Positions 46,798-56,388 of a stretch of 64,000 bases of DNA are shown piece by piece. The DNA is taken from NCBI RefSeq assembly GCF_022605525.1, contig NZ_JAKQYJ010000001.1, positions 620,001 through 684,000 on the forward strand, written 5' to 3'. Each line of letters starts with the position of its first letter. Positions within the stretch are counted from its first letter, which is position 1. Source of the stretch: Porphyrobacter sp. GA68 (GTDB lineage: Bacteria; Pseudomonadota; Alphaproteobacteria; Sphingomonadales; Sphingomonadaceae). The position numbers were made by a program, and so were the translations under genes. Under the pieces are notes generated by a model. That model had not been told where the DNA came from and ran no database searches. It worked only from the letters and a program-made list of their open reading frames with translations.

Positions 46798-47754
46798 ATG
46801 GCCGATCCTTATGCCACGCTTGGCGTTTCCCGTACCGCGACCGACAAGGACATCAAGAGCGCTTACCGCAAGCTAGCCAAGGAACTTCATCCCGATCGCA
46901 ATCAAGATAATCCGCAGGCGGCAGAGCGGTTCGCACAGGTGACGTCCGCTTATGACCTCCTGTCAGACAAGGACAAGCGGGCCCGCTTTGATCGCGGCGA
47001 GATCGATGCCGACGGGAACCCGGCCCACCCGTTCGGCGGCATGTCCGGCGGTTTCGGAGGTCGGGCGCGGCCCAGCGGCGCGCAAGGCGGCTTCCGGGCC
47101 GAGGATTTCGGCGGCTTCGCGCAGGAAGGGGTCGACCTGGGCGACATCTTCGAAGGACTGTTCGGGGGCGGCGCGGGACAGGCGCGGGGCGGTCCGGCGG
47201 GCGGCTTTGCCGGACAACGGCGGGCACCTCCGCGAAAAGGCCCAGATGTGCAGTACCGGCTGCGGGTGTCGCTGGTCGATGCCGCCACCCGCGCGGACCA
47301 GCGCATCACGCTGGCGGATGGCAGGACGATCGATCTCAAGCTGCCGGAAGGAGTCGAGGACGGCACCCAGATGCGTCTGCGCGGGCGCGGCGAACCGGGG
47401 CCGGGCGGCGCGGGCGATGCGCTGATCGTCATCGCAATCGATCCGCACCCGCTGTTCCGCAGGGAAGGCGATGATATTCGCATCGACCTGCCGATCACGC
47501 TGGACGAGGCGGTGAATGGAGGCAGGGTGCGTGTACCAACCGTCGATGGCGCGGTGATGATGACGATCAAGCCGGGTACGAGCGGGGGCACCGTGCTGCG
47601 CCTGAAAGGCAAAGGTTTCAGCCGCAAGGGCGGCGGGCGCGGTGACCAGTTGGTGACGCTGGAGATTCACCTGCCGGCAGATGTCACGGAACTGGCCCGC
47701 CGGCTGGACGGATGGACGGATGGCGGCAATCCGCGTGCATCGCTGGGTGGCTGA
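46798..47754 (+). CDS. CbpA-like DnaJ co-chaperone
   Basis: A 318-residue J protein: N-terminal J domain (ADPYATLGVSRTATDKDIKS with HPD in KELHPDRNQ), a Gly/Phe-rich linker (about 75-145) and the DnaJ C-terminal substrate-binding domains starting KGPDVQYRLRVSLVDA. No cysteine zinc-finger, so it is of the CbpA class rather than true DnaJ. Stimulates DnaK. Confidence 0.92.
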   Translation: MADPYATLGVSRTATDKDIKSAYRKLAKELHPDRNQDNPQAAERFAQVTSAYDLLSDKDKRARFDRGEIDADGNPAHPFGGMSGGFGGRARPSGAQGGFRAEDFGGFAQEGVDLGDIFEGLFGGGAGQARGGPAGGFAGQRRAPPRKGPDVQYRLRVSLVDAATRADQRITLADGRTIDLKLPEGVEDGTQMRLRGRGEPGPGGAGDALIVIAIDPHPLFRREGDDIRIDLPITLDEAVNGGRVRVPTVDGAVMMTIKPGTSGGTVLRLKGKGFSRKGGGRGDQLVTLEIHLPADVTELARRLDGWTDGGNPRASLGG

Positions 47755-47784
47755 CCGGCGACCGGATCAAGGGAGGGGCGCTGT

Positions 47785-48822
47785 GTGAGCGAGGGGGTGT
47801 CAGCGGACGCAGAAACGCGCAAGGTGCGGTCCTTGTCCCCGGAAGCGCGGCGGCAGGCGGCGCGCAAGCTGCGCGGCCGGATCCAGCGCGATTACGGACC
47901 GGGAACGCGCGCCTACGAGGTGGCTCGCAGGACGCTGACCGGCACCTATCAGGACGGCTTCATTCACGCCGGCAACCTTGCCTACATGGCCATGCTGGCA
48001 CTGTTTCCGTTCTTCATCCTCGGCGCTGCCGTCTTTTCCGCCATCGGGGAGGAGAGCGAGCGCGCGGCAACTGTCAACGCGGTGCTGCTCGCCCTGCCGC
48101 CGGTTGTGGCCGATACGATCCGGCCGGTTGCCCTCGACGTGGTGAATGCCCGAAGCGGCTGGCTCTTGTGGGCGGGCGGCATCGTTGCGCTCTGGACAGT
48201 CGGCAGCCTGATCGAGACGATCCGCGACATTCTGCGACGGGCCTATGGCACGGAGGCAACACAATCCTTCCTGCGTTACCGGCTGCTGTCCACCGGCATC
48301 ATCGTCTTGGCGGTCATCCTGCTGTTGCTGTCGCTGATCGCCCAGGTGCTGATCGGCACGGCGCAGGAATTCATCGCGGCGTTCGTGCCGCAGCTGAGCG
48401 ATGTGATCGGCACCCTGCGCCTGTCCCGCCTCGTGCCCATGCTGGGGCTGTTCGGTTCGCTCTACCTGCTGTTCTATACCCTGACGCCGCATCAATATCG
48501 CAAACGCCGGTATCCCAAGTGGCCCGGTGCGCTGGCGGTGACCGGCTGGTGGATCGCCGTGACCCTGGCGTTGCCGCCGCTGCTGGCGAGCTTTTTCAAC
48601 TACAACCTTACCTATGGCAGCCTTGCCGGGGCGATGGTCGCGCTGTTCTTTTTCTGGCTGATCGGCTTTGGCTTCGTTATCGGTGCAGAGTTGAACGCGG
48701 CGCTGGCCGAAACGCCGGAGGAGGCGGAGGCCATCGCCGCGGAACCGGGCGACGGCGATGCGCCACTGTATGATCCGGCAACCGCCGAGGCGGCAGACAC
48801 CCTGGGAGGAGCACGAACATGA
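47785..48822 (+). CDS. YihY/BrkB-family membrane protein
   Basis: A 345-residue protein with about six membrane helices (FIHAGNLAYMAMLALFPFFI opens the conserved domain; RYPKWPGALAVTGWW and the SLAGAMVALFFFWLIGFGFV helix end it). Function unclear; members were once named ribonuclease BN by mistake. Starts with GTG at 47785 and its TGA overlaps the fabI ATG. Confidence 0.9.
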   Translation: MSEGVSADAETRKVRSLSPEARRQAARKLRGRIQRDYGPGTRAYEVARRTLTGTYQDGFIHAGNLAYMAMLALFPFFILGAAVFSAIGEESERAATVNAVLLALPPVVADTIRPVALDVVNARSGWLLWAGGIVALWTVGSLIETIRDILRRAYGTEATQSFLRYRLLSTGIIVLAVILLLLSLIAQVLIGTAQEFIAAFVPQLSDVIGTLRLSRLVPMLGLFGSLYLLFYTLTPHQYRKRRYPKWPGALAVTGWWIAVTLALPPLLASFFNYNLTYGSLAGAMVALFFFWLIGFGFVIGAELNAALAETPEEAEAIAAEPGDGDAPLYDPATAEAADTLGGART

Positions 48823-49634
48823 CGGGGCAGACGCAAGGACTGATGGCCGGCAAGCGCGGGCTGATCATGGGGCTGGCTAACAACAAGTCGCTGGCGTGGG
48901 GGATCGCGCAGCGTCTCGCAGAGCATGGCGCGGAGCTGGCGTTCTCCTACCAGGGAGAGGCATTGGGCAAGCGGGTGCAGCCGCTGGCGGCCGAACTGGG
49001 GAGCGACTTTACGTTCGACTGCGACGTCGGCGACATGGCCGCGCTGGATCGCGCCTTCGCGCTGCTGCGCGAGCGATGGGAGACGCTTGACTTCCTGGTT
49101 CATGCGATCGGCTTTTCCGACAAGAACGAGCTGCGCGGCCGCTACGTGGATACCTCGCTCGACAACTTCCTGCAGACGATGAACATCTCGGCCTATTCAC
49201 TGGTCGCGGTGGCGAACCGCGCGGCCGCGATGATGGCGCCGGGCGGGAGCATTCTAACCCTGACCTACTACGGGGCCGAAAAGGTTGTTCCGCACTACAA
49301 CGTGATGGGCGTCGCCAAGGCCGCGCTGGAGGCGAGCGTGCGCTATCTCGCCAATGATCTTGGGCCAGACGGCATCCGGGTCAATGCGCTTTCCGCGGGA
49401 CCGATCAAGACGCTGGCGGCGAGCGGTATCGGCGACTTCCGCTACATCCTGCGCTGGAACGAACTGAACGCGCCGCTCCGCCGCAATGTCACCATCGAGG
49501 ATGTGGGCGGCGCGGGGCTGTACCTGCTGTCGGACCTCGCCAGCGGCGTCACAGGCGAAGTGCACCACGTCGATGCCGGGTATCACACCGTCGGCATGAA
49601 GCAGGAAGACGCGCCCGATATCGCGCTGGGATAG
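48819..49634 (+). CDS. fabI: Enoyl-ACP reductase (NADH)
   Basis: SDR enzyme of 271 residues completing each fatty acid elongation step, and the target of triclosan. GLANNKSLAWGIAQRLAEHG is the cofactor-binding region; the catalytic pair is Tyr and Lys in YYGAEKVVPHYNVMGVAK; the LSAGPIKTLAASGI segment forms the substrate lid. The ATG overlaps the stop of the BrkB gene (ATGA). Confidence 0.96.
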   Translation: MTGQTQGLMAGKRGLIMGLANNKSLAWGIAQRLAEHGAELAFSYQGEALGKRVQPLAAELGSDFTFDCDVGDMAALDRAFALLRERWETLDFLVHAIGFSDKNELRGRYVDTSLDNFLQTMNISAYSLVAVANRAAAMMAPGGSILTLTYYGAEKVVPHYNVMGVAKAALEASVRYLANDLGPDGIRVNALSAGPIKTLAASGIGDFRYILRWNELNAPLRRNVTIEDVGGAGLYLLSDLASGVTGEVHHVDAGYHTVGMKQEDAPDIALG

Positions 49635-49636
49635 GG

Positions 49637-50101
49637 TCAGGAAGGCTGCTGCAGCTGGCGCAGGCAGCCGATGGCAATCTGCGCCCTGGTGCTCGGCTCC
49701 GGGTTGGCTTCTTCGGCCTGTTCCCGGTCTCTGGAACGCTCCTCCGCCGTCTTGCTGCCCGCCGACTGGTCCAGCCGCCGTTCGTACAGCCTGCGCACTT
49801 CGCCAAAGGCGCGCTGCTGTTCCGCTGTGAGAGCGCCCCGCTCCTGCAGCTGCTCGGTCAGGGAATCGAGCGCGATACTGCACAGCAGCGCGCGGTCGTA
49901 AGCGGTCGCAGCGCCCGTCAGCGCCGCCTGGTTCCCGATGGACAGCGCCTGCGCCGCGCGGCGGTCGTCGGCGTCGAACTCGACAGTGTCGACCGAGGCG
50001 GCCTGCGGCGCGGTTGCGGTTTCCGGCGCGCAGGAGGCCGCCAGCAGAAGAGCGGTCAACACAGGCAGTCTCTGGGGGAAGGTGCGGGCAAGACGTGTCA
50101 T
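49637..50101 (-). CDS. Hypothetical lipoprotein
   Basis: A 154-residue protein with a lipoprotein signal ending LLAASC near residue 24. The mature part is helical with a Cys in ALLCSIALDSL and another near the end (AIGCLRQL), and a charged Arg/Glu middle. No family recognised. The ATG at 50101 is preferred over one at 50137. It is convergent with fabI (2-base gap) and divergent from the polysaccharide block. Confidence 0.7.
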   Translation of the reverse strand: MTRLARTFPQRLPVLTALLLAASCAPETATAPQAASVDTVEFDADDRRAAQALSIGNQAALTGAATAYDRALLCSIALDSLTEQLQERGALTAEQQRAFGEVRRLYERRLDQSAGSKTAEERSRDREQAEEANPEPSTRAQIAIGCLRQLQQPS

Positions 50102-50163
50102 AGGGCAGCCTGTAAAAGGCATTCTTCCTTGCTCCAAGCGATTAGATGATTAGAGCAGGCGTC

Positions 50164-51534
50164 ATGGTCCGCAGTCATTCGCGTTCTCCCGAACGCGCCG
50201 CCGCGCTGCCGTTCTGGCTGCTGGCAGCATTCCTTGTCATCGTGTTCATCGCCGGCGGGGCATCGCGGGCCGATGTTCTTGGTCAGCCGGTGGTGCGTTT
50301 TTTCGCCTGGGCTGCGCTGATTGCCTTTGTCCTGTTGGCCGGGCGTTTCCAGGCGCCACGCAAGGGGCCAGCCCTGATCCTGGGCGCGGCAGCTCTGCTG
50401 GTGCTGTTCCAGTTGATCCCGCTGCCACCGGCTTGGTGGCTGGCGCTTCCCGGGCGGGAGATTCTTGCAGAGGCGGCAATCGTGATGGGGCAGCCACAGC
50501 CCTGGCGCCCGTTGTCAATGTCACCCGGCGCGACAGCTAATGCGCTGGGCTCTTTGGTCGTCCCGGCGCTGGTCCTGCTGCTCGCGGCTCAGCTTTCGCG
50601 AGAGCAGCAGCGGCAGGTAATGGGTTGGGTTCTGGGGCTGGTGATTGCCGGTAGCCTGCTGGCACTGCTGCAATTTTCCGGGGGGCGCCTTGATAACCCG
50701 TTCATCAACGATCCGCCGGGCGCCGTGGCGGGGAACTTTGCCAATCGCAATCACATGGCGCTGTTCCTGGCGGTCGGCTGCCTGATCGCGCCCGCATGGG
50801 CGTTCAGGGGTGACAAGGTGCAGCGGTGGCGGGTTGCCGCAGGCCTGGGCTTGCTTCCGCTGCTGCTGCTGATGATCCTGGCGACCGGCTCACGCGCCGG
50901 GGTGGCGCTGGGGCTGGCAGGCACCGCGCTTGGCATTGCCATTTCCTGGCGAGCGGTGGCGCGCGAGGTGCGGACCCTGCCGCGCACACTGCGCCTGCCG
51001 CTTCTGGGTGCATTCGCAGCGGCGGTCGTCGGCGTCCTGGTGCTCAGCTTCACCCGCGGCCGCGCCGTTTCCATCGACCGCGCACTCGAGCTGGAGAGCG
51101 CCGAGGACCTCCGCACACAAGCCTTGCCGACGGTCCTGTCCATGTTCGAGCGGTATTTTCCTGCCGGATCGGGCTTTGGGACCTTTGACCCCGTTTATCG
51201 CATCACAGAACCCGACGCGCTGCTGCAGCCCAACTACTTCAACCAGGCGCACAACGACTGGCTGGGCATGCTGCTGGATGGCGGCTTGGCGGGCGCACTT
51301 TTGCTGGCCGCTGCGGTTGGATGGTGGATCGTGGCGAGCGTCAGGGCATGGCGAGTGCAGCCGGTCCGTGACCTGCCGCGCATCGGCTCTGCTGTGATTC
51401 TCCTTGTGTTTCTTGCGAGCATCGTCGATTATCCGGCGCGCACGCCGATGATCATGGCTCTGGTGGCGCTGGCGGCAACGTGGCTGGCCAGCAACGGTTC
51501 ATCAACCAAAACCGAAGGCGACTCCCGCAGATAA
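50164..51534 (+). CDS. O-antigen ligase / polymerase-like membrane protein
   Basis: A 456-residue protein with about ten helices and the Wzy_C-type periplasmic loop (residues about 290-380) containing the QAHNDWLGMLLDGGLAG signature of O-antigen ligase family proteins. In an exopolysaccharide cluster it most likely polymerises the repeat units. An ATG at 50146 would add six residues. It leads a plus-strand block with the OPX and BY-kinase genes. Confidence 0.85.
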   Translation: MVRSHSRSPERAAALPFWLLAAFLVIVFIAGGASRADVLGQPVVRFFAWAALIAFVLLAGRFQAPRKGPALILGAAALLVLFQLIPLPPAWWLALPGREILAEAAIVMGQPQPWRPLSMSPGATANALGSLVVPALVLLLAAQLSREQQRQVMGWVLGLVIAGSLLALLQFSGGRLDNPFINDPPGAVAGNFANRNHMALFLAVGCLIAPAWAFRGDKVQRWRVAAGLGLLPLLLLMILATGSRAGVALGLAGTALGIAISWRAVAREVRTLPRTLRLPLLGAFAAAVVGVLVLSFTRGRAVSIDRALELESAEDLRTQALPTVLSMFERYFPAGSGFGTFDPVYRITEPDALLQPNYFNQAHNDWLGMLLDGGLAGALLLAAAVGWWIVASVRAWRVQPVRDLPRIGSAVILLVFLASIVDYPARTPMIMALVALAATWLASNGSSTKTEGDSRR

Positions 51535-51606
51535 TCGCGCAGCTTTACCCCCGCACCTACTGCAACTATAGGGTAATCCGCTGATCGCCCCCGGACAGGT
51601 TTCAAC

Positions 51607-52317
51607 ATGTTCAAATACTTCGCCGTTCCTCTCGCGCTGTTTACTGCCGCTTGCGCCGGACAGCCGCCCCTTCAGTCCACGCCCAACCTTACCGTTGTGG
51701 AGGGTGAGACGCAGCTACCCGCACCCATTCGCGGGGATCTGGTGGCGGAAGACCGGCTGGCGCTGATCGGGCCGCTGGATACGATACAGGTCATCGTGTT
51801 CGGGGTTCCCGAACTCAGCCGCGAATTGCAAGTCGACGCGAGCGGCCGGATCGCCATGCCGCTGATCGGAACAATCGACGCAGGCGGCAAGACTGCCGCC
51901 GAACTGGGGCGCGACATAGAAGCATCGCTGTCGGGCCGCTACGTGCGCAACCCGAACGTGACCGTCAACATCCAGACGTCGGTAAGCCAGGTTGTGACAG
52001 TGGACGGGCAGGTGGTGGAGCCGGGATTGTATCCGGTGACCAACCAGATGACGCTGCTGCGCGCAGTCGCATCCGCGCGGGGGCTCACGGAATTCGCCAA
52101 GCAGGATGATGTGGTCATTCTGCGCACGGTGGAAGGACGGCGCATGGCGGCGCTCTACAGCATTACCGCCATCAGGCGTGGGCAGTACGATGATCCGTCA
52201 CTTTATGCCAATGATGTGGTGGTTGTCGGCGACAGTCCGCAGCGCCGCCTGTTCCGCGACTTCCTGGGCCTGGCGCCGCTCCTGGCTGCGCCGGTGATCG
52301 CAATCCTGCAACGGTAA
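51607..52317 (+). CDS. Polysaccharide export lipoprotein (Wza/OPX type)
   Basis: A 236-residue outer-membrane export protein. Lipobox ending TAAC (Cys16), then the Poly_export domain (LDTIQVIVFGVPELSRELQV, GRIAMPLIGTIDAGGKT) and one SLBB domain (TVDGQVVEPGLYPVTNQMTLL). A C-terminal hydrophobic stretch (FLGLAPLLAAPVIAILQ) may anchor it. Directly upstream of the Wzc-like gene, as usual for the Wzx/Wzy pathway. Confidence 0.92.
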   Translation: MFKYFAVPLALFTAACAGQPPLQSTPNLTVVEGETQLPAPIRGDLVAEDRLALIGPLDTIQVIVFGVPELSRELQVDASGRIAMPLIGTIDAGGKTAAELGRDIEASLSGRYVRNPNVTVNIQTSVSQVVTVDGQVVEPGLYPVTNQMTLLRAVASARGLTEFAKQDDVVILRTVEGRRMAALYSITAIRRGQYDDPSLYANDVVVVGDSPQRRLFRDFLGLAPLLAAPVIAILQR

Positions 52318-52326
52318 TCACGCCTT

Positions 52327-54546
52327 ATGAACATCCTTGCCCCTCACCTCCAGACGCACGTCGCCGGCCCCGAGCAGGTGATCGCCCGGCCCAAGCCGGC
52401 CGAGACGGAAGCTCCTTCCATCCTGCAACAGTATCTTCGCATCGCCAAGCGGTGGAAATGGGTTATCGCCGGCACTGTCGTCGCCTGCGTCCTGCTGGGA
52501 CTGATCGCCACGTTGTTGATGACGCCGAAATACACGGCGGCAACCACCGTCGAAATCTCGCGCGAATCGGATCAGATTACCAATATCCAGGGTGTGGAGC
52601 GCGAGGCCAGCATCGCTGACCAGGAATTCTACCAGACTCAATACGGCCTGCTGCGTGCGCGCAGTCTGGCGGAACGCGTGGCGACGCAGCTGCGTCTGGT
52701 GGATGATCCTGTCTTTTTCCAGATGTTCGGAGCGGAAGATACCGACCTGCCTGCTTTCCAGGAAAGCAACGGCCGCTATCCGGCGCAGGGCCGTGACATT
52801 CGCCAGAGGATCGCCGGCGAAGTGCTTCTGGAAAATGTCAGCATCGATCCGACGCGCCTTTCGCGGCTGGTGACGATCAACTTCACAAGCCCCGATCCGA
52901 CCTTCTCCGCGAAGGTCGCGAATGCCTGGGCGACCAACTTCATCGAGACGAACCTTGAGCGCAAGGTACAGGCCACCTCCTATGGCCGCGAAGTATTGCA
53001 ACGGCAGCTGACGGAATACGCCGACCGGCTGGACCAGTCGCAGCGGCAACTGGTGGCCTATGCGTCCAACCAGCAGATCATCAACCTGCCCGCCCAGACC
53101 ACTGGTGACGGTGTCTCGACGCCGCAGCGTTCCATTGTCGCCGACAATCTTGCCGCCATCAACACCGCGTTGAGCGAGGCGACCGCTGACCGCATCGCCG
53201 CGGAAGCGCGGTTCCGCCAGGCGGGGAGTGCCGGCGCTTCGGTCGCCGCGCTCAACAACAACGCAATAAACAATCTGCGGCAGCGGCGCGCGGAGCTGGC
53301 GGCAGAATACCAGCAGCTGATGGTGCGGTTCGAACCGGGCTATCCGGCCGCGCAGGCCCTGCAGGAGCAGATCAATCAGCTCGACCGCTCCATCGCGCGC
53401 GAGGAATCGCGGGTGTCCGGTTCGCTCGAAGCGGAGTACCGGCAGGCGGTGCAGCGGGAAAATGCGCTACAGGCGCGCGTCAATGGCCTCAAGGACGAGT
53501 TTCTCGACCTGCGCCGCCGCTCGATCCAGTACAATGTCTATCAGCAGGAAGTCGACACCAACCGCGCCCTCTATGACGCCCTGCTTCAGCGGTTCAAGGA
53601 GATCGGCGTCGCCGGCGGCGTCGGCGTCAATAACATCGCCATCGTCGATACTGCCGACGTGCCGCAGCGCCCCTCCAGTCCGCGCCTGCTGTTGAACCTA
53701 GCCCTGTCCATTCTCGCCGGCCTTGGTCTGGGCGCAGCGCTGGCCCTGGCGCTGGAGCAGCTTGACGAGGCGATCAGCGATCCGACCGAGTTGCAGCGAC
53801 GGCTCGGCCTGCCGCTGCTCGGCTCGGTTCCCAAGACACAAGACGACGTCACTCCCAGCGAGGCGTTGCTCGACCGCAAGTCGGAACTGTTCGACGCCTA
53901 TATTGCGGTGCAGACAAACCTTGCCTTCACCACCGAACACGGAGTGCCGCGATCCTTCTCGGTTACCTCGACCCGGCCGGCTGAGGGCAAGTCGACCACG
54001 TCACTCGCCCTCGCGACGACGCTGGCACGCGGCGGCAAGCGGGTCATCCTCGTCGACGGCGACATGCGTTCGCCTTCCGTCCACCACCTGGGGGGTGTCG
54101 ATCACGACCGGGGCTTGAGCAACTTCCTCGCCGGGGAAGACGATATCGCCTCCCTGACCTTCGACATGAAGGAGCTTGGCTTTACCGCCATGTCGGCCGG
54201 GCCCATCCCGCCCAACGCAGCGGAACTGCTCACCAGCAACCGTCTGGGCATCCTGATCGACCGACTGCTGCAGACCTATGACCACGTGGTCATTGATTCG
54301 CCGCCGGTGATGGGACTTGCCGACGCGCCGCTCATTGCCAGCCGCGTTGAAGGTGTGATCTACGCCGTGGAATCGCACGGCATCCGCTCCAGCCAGGTCA
54401 AGACCGCACTGGCTCGGCTTGAATCGGCCAATGCGCGGATCTTCGGCGGGGTTCTCACCAAGTTCGAAGCGCGCAAGTCATTCTACGGATACGGCTATGA
54501 CTATGGCTACAGCTATGGCCGTGACCGAGAGACTCAGGCGGCCTGA
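52327..54546 (+). CDS. Wzc-type chain-length regulator fused to BY-kinase
   Basis: A 739-residue protein: Wzz domain with first helix (about 38-58), long coiled-coil periplasmic part (about 200-370), second helix (about 457-475), and a cytoplasmic tyrosine kinase with Walker A in the TRPAEGKSTTSLALA stretch, Walker A' VILVDGDMR and Walker B HVVIDSPPVMG. The C-terminus is tyrosine-rich (six Tyr between 720 and 730), the site of autophosphorylation that controls assembly. No partner phosphatase gene is seen. Confidence 0.94.
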   Translation: MNILAPHLQTHVAGPEQVIARPKPAETEAPSILQQYLRIAKRWKWVIAGTVVACVLLGLIATLLMTPKYTAATTVEISRESDQITNIQGVEREASIADQEFYQTQYGLLRARSLAERVATQLRLVDDPVFFQMFGAEDTDLPAFQESNGRYPAQGRDIRQRIAGEVLLENVSIDPTRLSRLVTINFTSPDPTFSAKVANAWATNFIETNLERKVQATSYGREVLQRQLTEYADRLDQSQRQLVAYASNQQIINLPAQTTGDGVSTPQRSIVADNLAAINTALSEATADRIAAEARFRQAGSAGASVAALNNNAINNLRQRRAELAAEYQQLMVRFEPGYPAAQALQEQINQLDRSIAREESRVSGSLEAEYRQAVQRENALQARVNGLKDEFLDLRRRSIQYNVYQQEVDTNRALYDALLQRFKEIGVAGGVGVNNIAIVDTADVPQRPSSPRLLLNLALSILAGLGLGAALALALEQLDEAISDPTELQRRLGLPLLGSVPKTQDDVTPSEALLDRKSELFDAYIAVQTNLAFTTEHGVPRSFSVTSTRPAEGKSTTSLALATTLARGGKRVILVDGDMRSPSVHHLGGVDHDRGLSNFLAGEDDIASLTFDMKELGFTAMSAGPIPPNAAELLTSNRLGILIDRLLQTYDHVVIDSPPVMGLADAPLIASRVEGVIYAVESHGIRSSQVKTALARLESANARIFGGVLTKFEARKSFYGYGYDYGYSYGRDRETQAA

Positions 54547-55805
54547 TGGCGTGGCGGCGAAAAGCCGGTCGCAAGCGCAAGCCCGCCGGCGACCGGCCGC
54601 CGCGCAACTGGCGGCTGCGTGGCGCCGCTGCCGCTGTCTGCGCGGTGCTGGGCTACATCGGCGTGACTTCCAGCTTCGCCAATGTCGCCGTACGGGCTGA
54701 CGCGGCGACAGCGCACCGGCTGGCGCCAGCCAACGGCGCGATAACCGCAGCCTATGCGGGACAGTTGTTCGCCGGCCAGCCAGATTCGGACGACACCTCA
54801 CAGGCGGCCCGCCTCGCGCGAGAGGCCCTGCTGCATGACGCGACCGCAGTTGAAGCACTGACGGTGCTCGGGTTTCAGGCCCAGCTGCGGGGTGAAAGCG
54901 AGGCCTCCGATCGGTACTTCGCCCTTGGTACGCGTCTGTCGCGCCGCGAACTGCGTCCGCAGCTCTGGGCCATCGAAGAGGCAGTCGGGCGGGGCGACAT
55001 CGCCGGCGCGTTGCGCAGATACGATGTGGCCCTGCGTACCTCTGCCGAAGCGCAGAACATTCTGTTCCCGATCCTCGCGAACGCCCTGCCGGAGCCAAAG
55101 GTGCGGCGGGAGCTGCTGCGCGTGATGGCTGGCCGTCCAGTGTGGGGGGAAGCCTTCGTCGCCTACGCCGCTGCGGCAGGACGGGATCCGGTCGCCACGG
55201 CCCAGTTCTTCCGCGAAGGTCATGCCATTCCCTTGCCGGTGGCAGATGCGCAGCGCGCCACCCTTGTGAACACATTGTTCAACGCGGGCAATTTTGCTGC
55301 AGCATGGTCGCAATATGCGGCGCTGCGTCAAGGGTCGAGCCGCAACGGATCACGCGACCCTGAATTTAGCCTCGCCACCGATGCGCGCACACCATTCGAC
55401 TGGAACCTCAGCGGCAGTGCCGCATTGTCGGCGGCGATTCTGCGGACCGAGAGCGGCGGAGTGCTGGACTTCTCCGTCCCGCCCAGCGTCAACGGCGCCG
55501 TTGTCAGTCAGGTGCAGATGCTGCCCGCGGGTACCTACCGGCTTCAGGGACGCAGCGCAGGGGTCGAGCAATCGGAGCGTTCCCGGCCGTACTGGCTGCT
55601 GAGCTGCTATGGCGGACAGGAACTTGGCCGGGTGCCGATGACCAACTCGGCGCAGCAGCAGGGCGCGTTTACCGGTAACTTCGCAGTGCCGGGCGGCTGT
55701 CCCGTTCAAACCTTGTCGCTGGTGGTGCGCGCGACTGATGATATCAACGGGGTGAGCGGGCAGGTGCTGGAGGCGCGTCTCGTTCCGCAGGGGCAGGCAC
55801 GATGA
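54546..55805 (+). CDS. Membrane-anchored periplasmic protein of the EPS block, TPR-like
   Basis: A 419-residue protein: basic N-terminus, one membrane helix (about 27-44), a helical half with TPR-like repeats (QAARLAREALLHDATAVEAL; LRRYDVALRTSAEAQNILFP) and a beta-rich C-terminal half with Cys pairs (LLSCYGG, PGGCPV). Function unknown; position between the BY-kinase and a small secreted protein implies a role in polysaccharide assembly or export. Starts with an ATG that shares its A with the last base of the kinase stop. Confidence 0.8.
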   Translation: MAWRRKAGRKRKPAGDRPPRNWRLRGAAAAVCAVLGYIGVTSSFANVAVRADAATAHRLAPANGAITAAYAGQLFAGQPDSDDTSQAARLAREALLHDATAVEALTVLGFQAQLRGESEASDRYFALGTRLSRRELRPQLWAIEEAVGRGDIAGALRRYDVALRTSAEAQNILFPILANALPEPKVRRELLRVMAGRPVWGEAFVAYAAAAGRDPVATAQFFREGHAIPLPVADAQRATLVNTLFNAGNFAAAWSQYAALRQGSSRNGSRDPEFSLATDARTPFDWNLSGSAALSAAILRTESGGVLDFSVPPSVNGAVVSQVQMLPAGTYRLQGRSAGVEQSERSRPYWLLSCYGGQELGRVPMTNSAQQQGAFTGNFAVPGGCPVQTLSLVVRATDDINGVSGQVLEARLVPQGQAR

Positions 55806-56179
55806 CGGGTGTGAAGCTGAAGCCCGCCGTTCTGGCCGCCCTTGTATGGGCCGGCTTGACCTATGCGCCTGCCGCTGCCGCTCAGCAGTTCCCAATCGAG
55901 CCCGAACCCCTTGCGCAGAGCCAGGAAGAAGGGCTGGGCGACCTAGGGCGTACCGCGGAAGTCGGCGGTGTCCGCATCGGCGAACGGCAAGCGGCTGCTC
56001 AGAGACGCACCGGAAGGTCGCCAACTGCCCGCCTTCAGAACCGGGTCCCCGGACGGCTTGAGAACCGGCTGCGGAGCCGGATCGACGAGAACTACGATCC
56101 GGCAGCGGATGCTGCGGCACCCTTCCGGCAAAGAGAGCGCGAAGCCCAGCGCGTCAGCGGTCGCCCGCCGCAACAATAG
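55802..56179 (+). CDS. Small secreted protein of the EPS block
   Basis: A 125-residue protein with signal peptide (LKPAVLAALVWAGLTYAPAA, cleavage near AQQ). The mature part is polar, rich in Arg, Gln and Pro, with LQNRVPGRLENRLRSRIDEN, and looks disordered. No family. The ATG overlaps the stop of the preceding gene (ATGA), so it belongs to the same operon and ends it. Confidence 0.75.
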   Translation: MTGVKLKPAVLAALVWAGLTYAPAAAAQQFPIEPEPLAQSQEEGLGDLGRTAEVGGVRIGERQAAAQRRTGRSPTARLQNRVPGRLENRLRSRIDENYDPAADAAAPFRQREREAQRVSGRPPQQ

Positions 56180-56388
56180 AACTGGCCGGACGGGTGGCTA
56201 CCATTCATGCAAAAAGGTCGTGGCTCGTCTGAAGCTCACGTTAGCCTGCCGGAGCGATTTAATCGTCGCCATTCATAAGGGTCAAGAAGCGAACTTCTCT
56301 TCAGATTGCCTTGAATGTAGCCTGGCTGGAACTTAAGCAACTTCCGAAGAGCGGATGTTTATCAATCTTTGATGTGAGCTAGTTCAGT

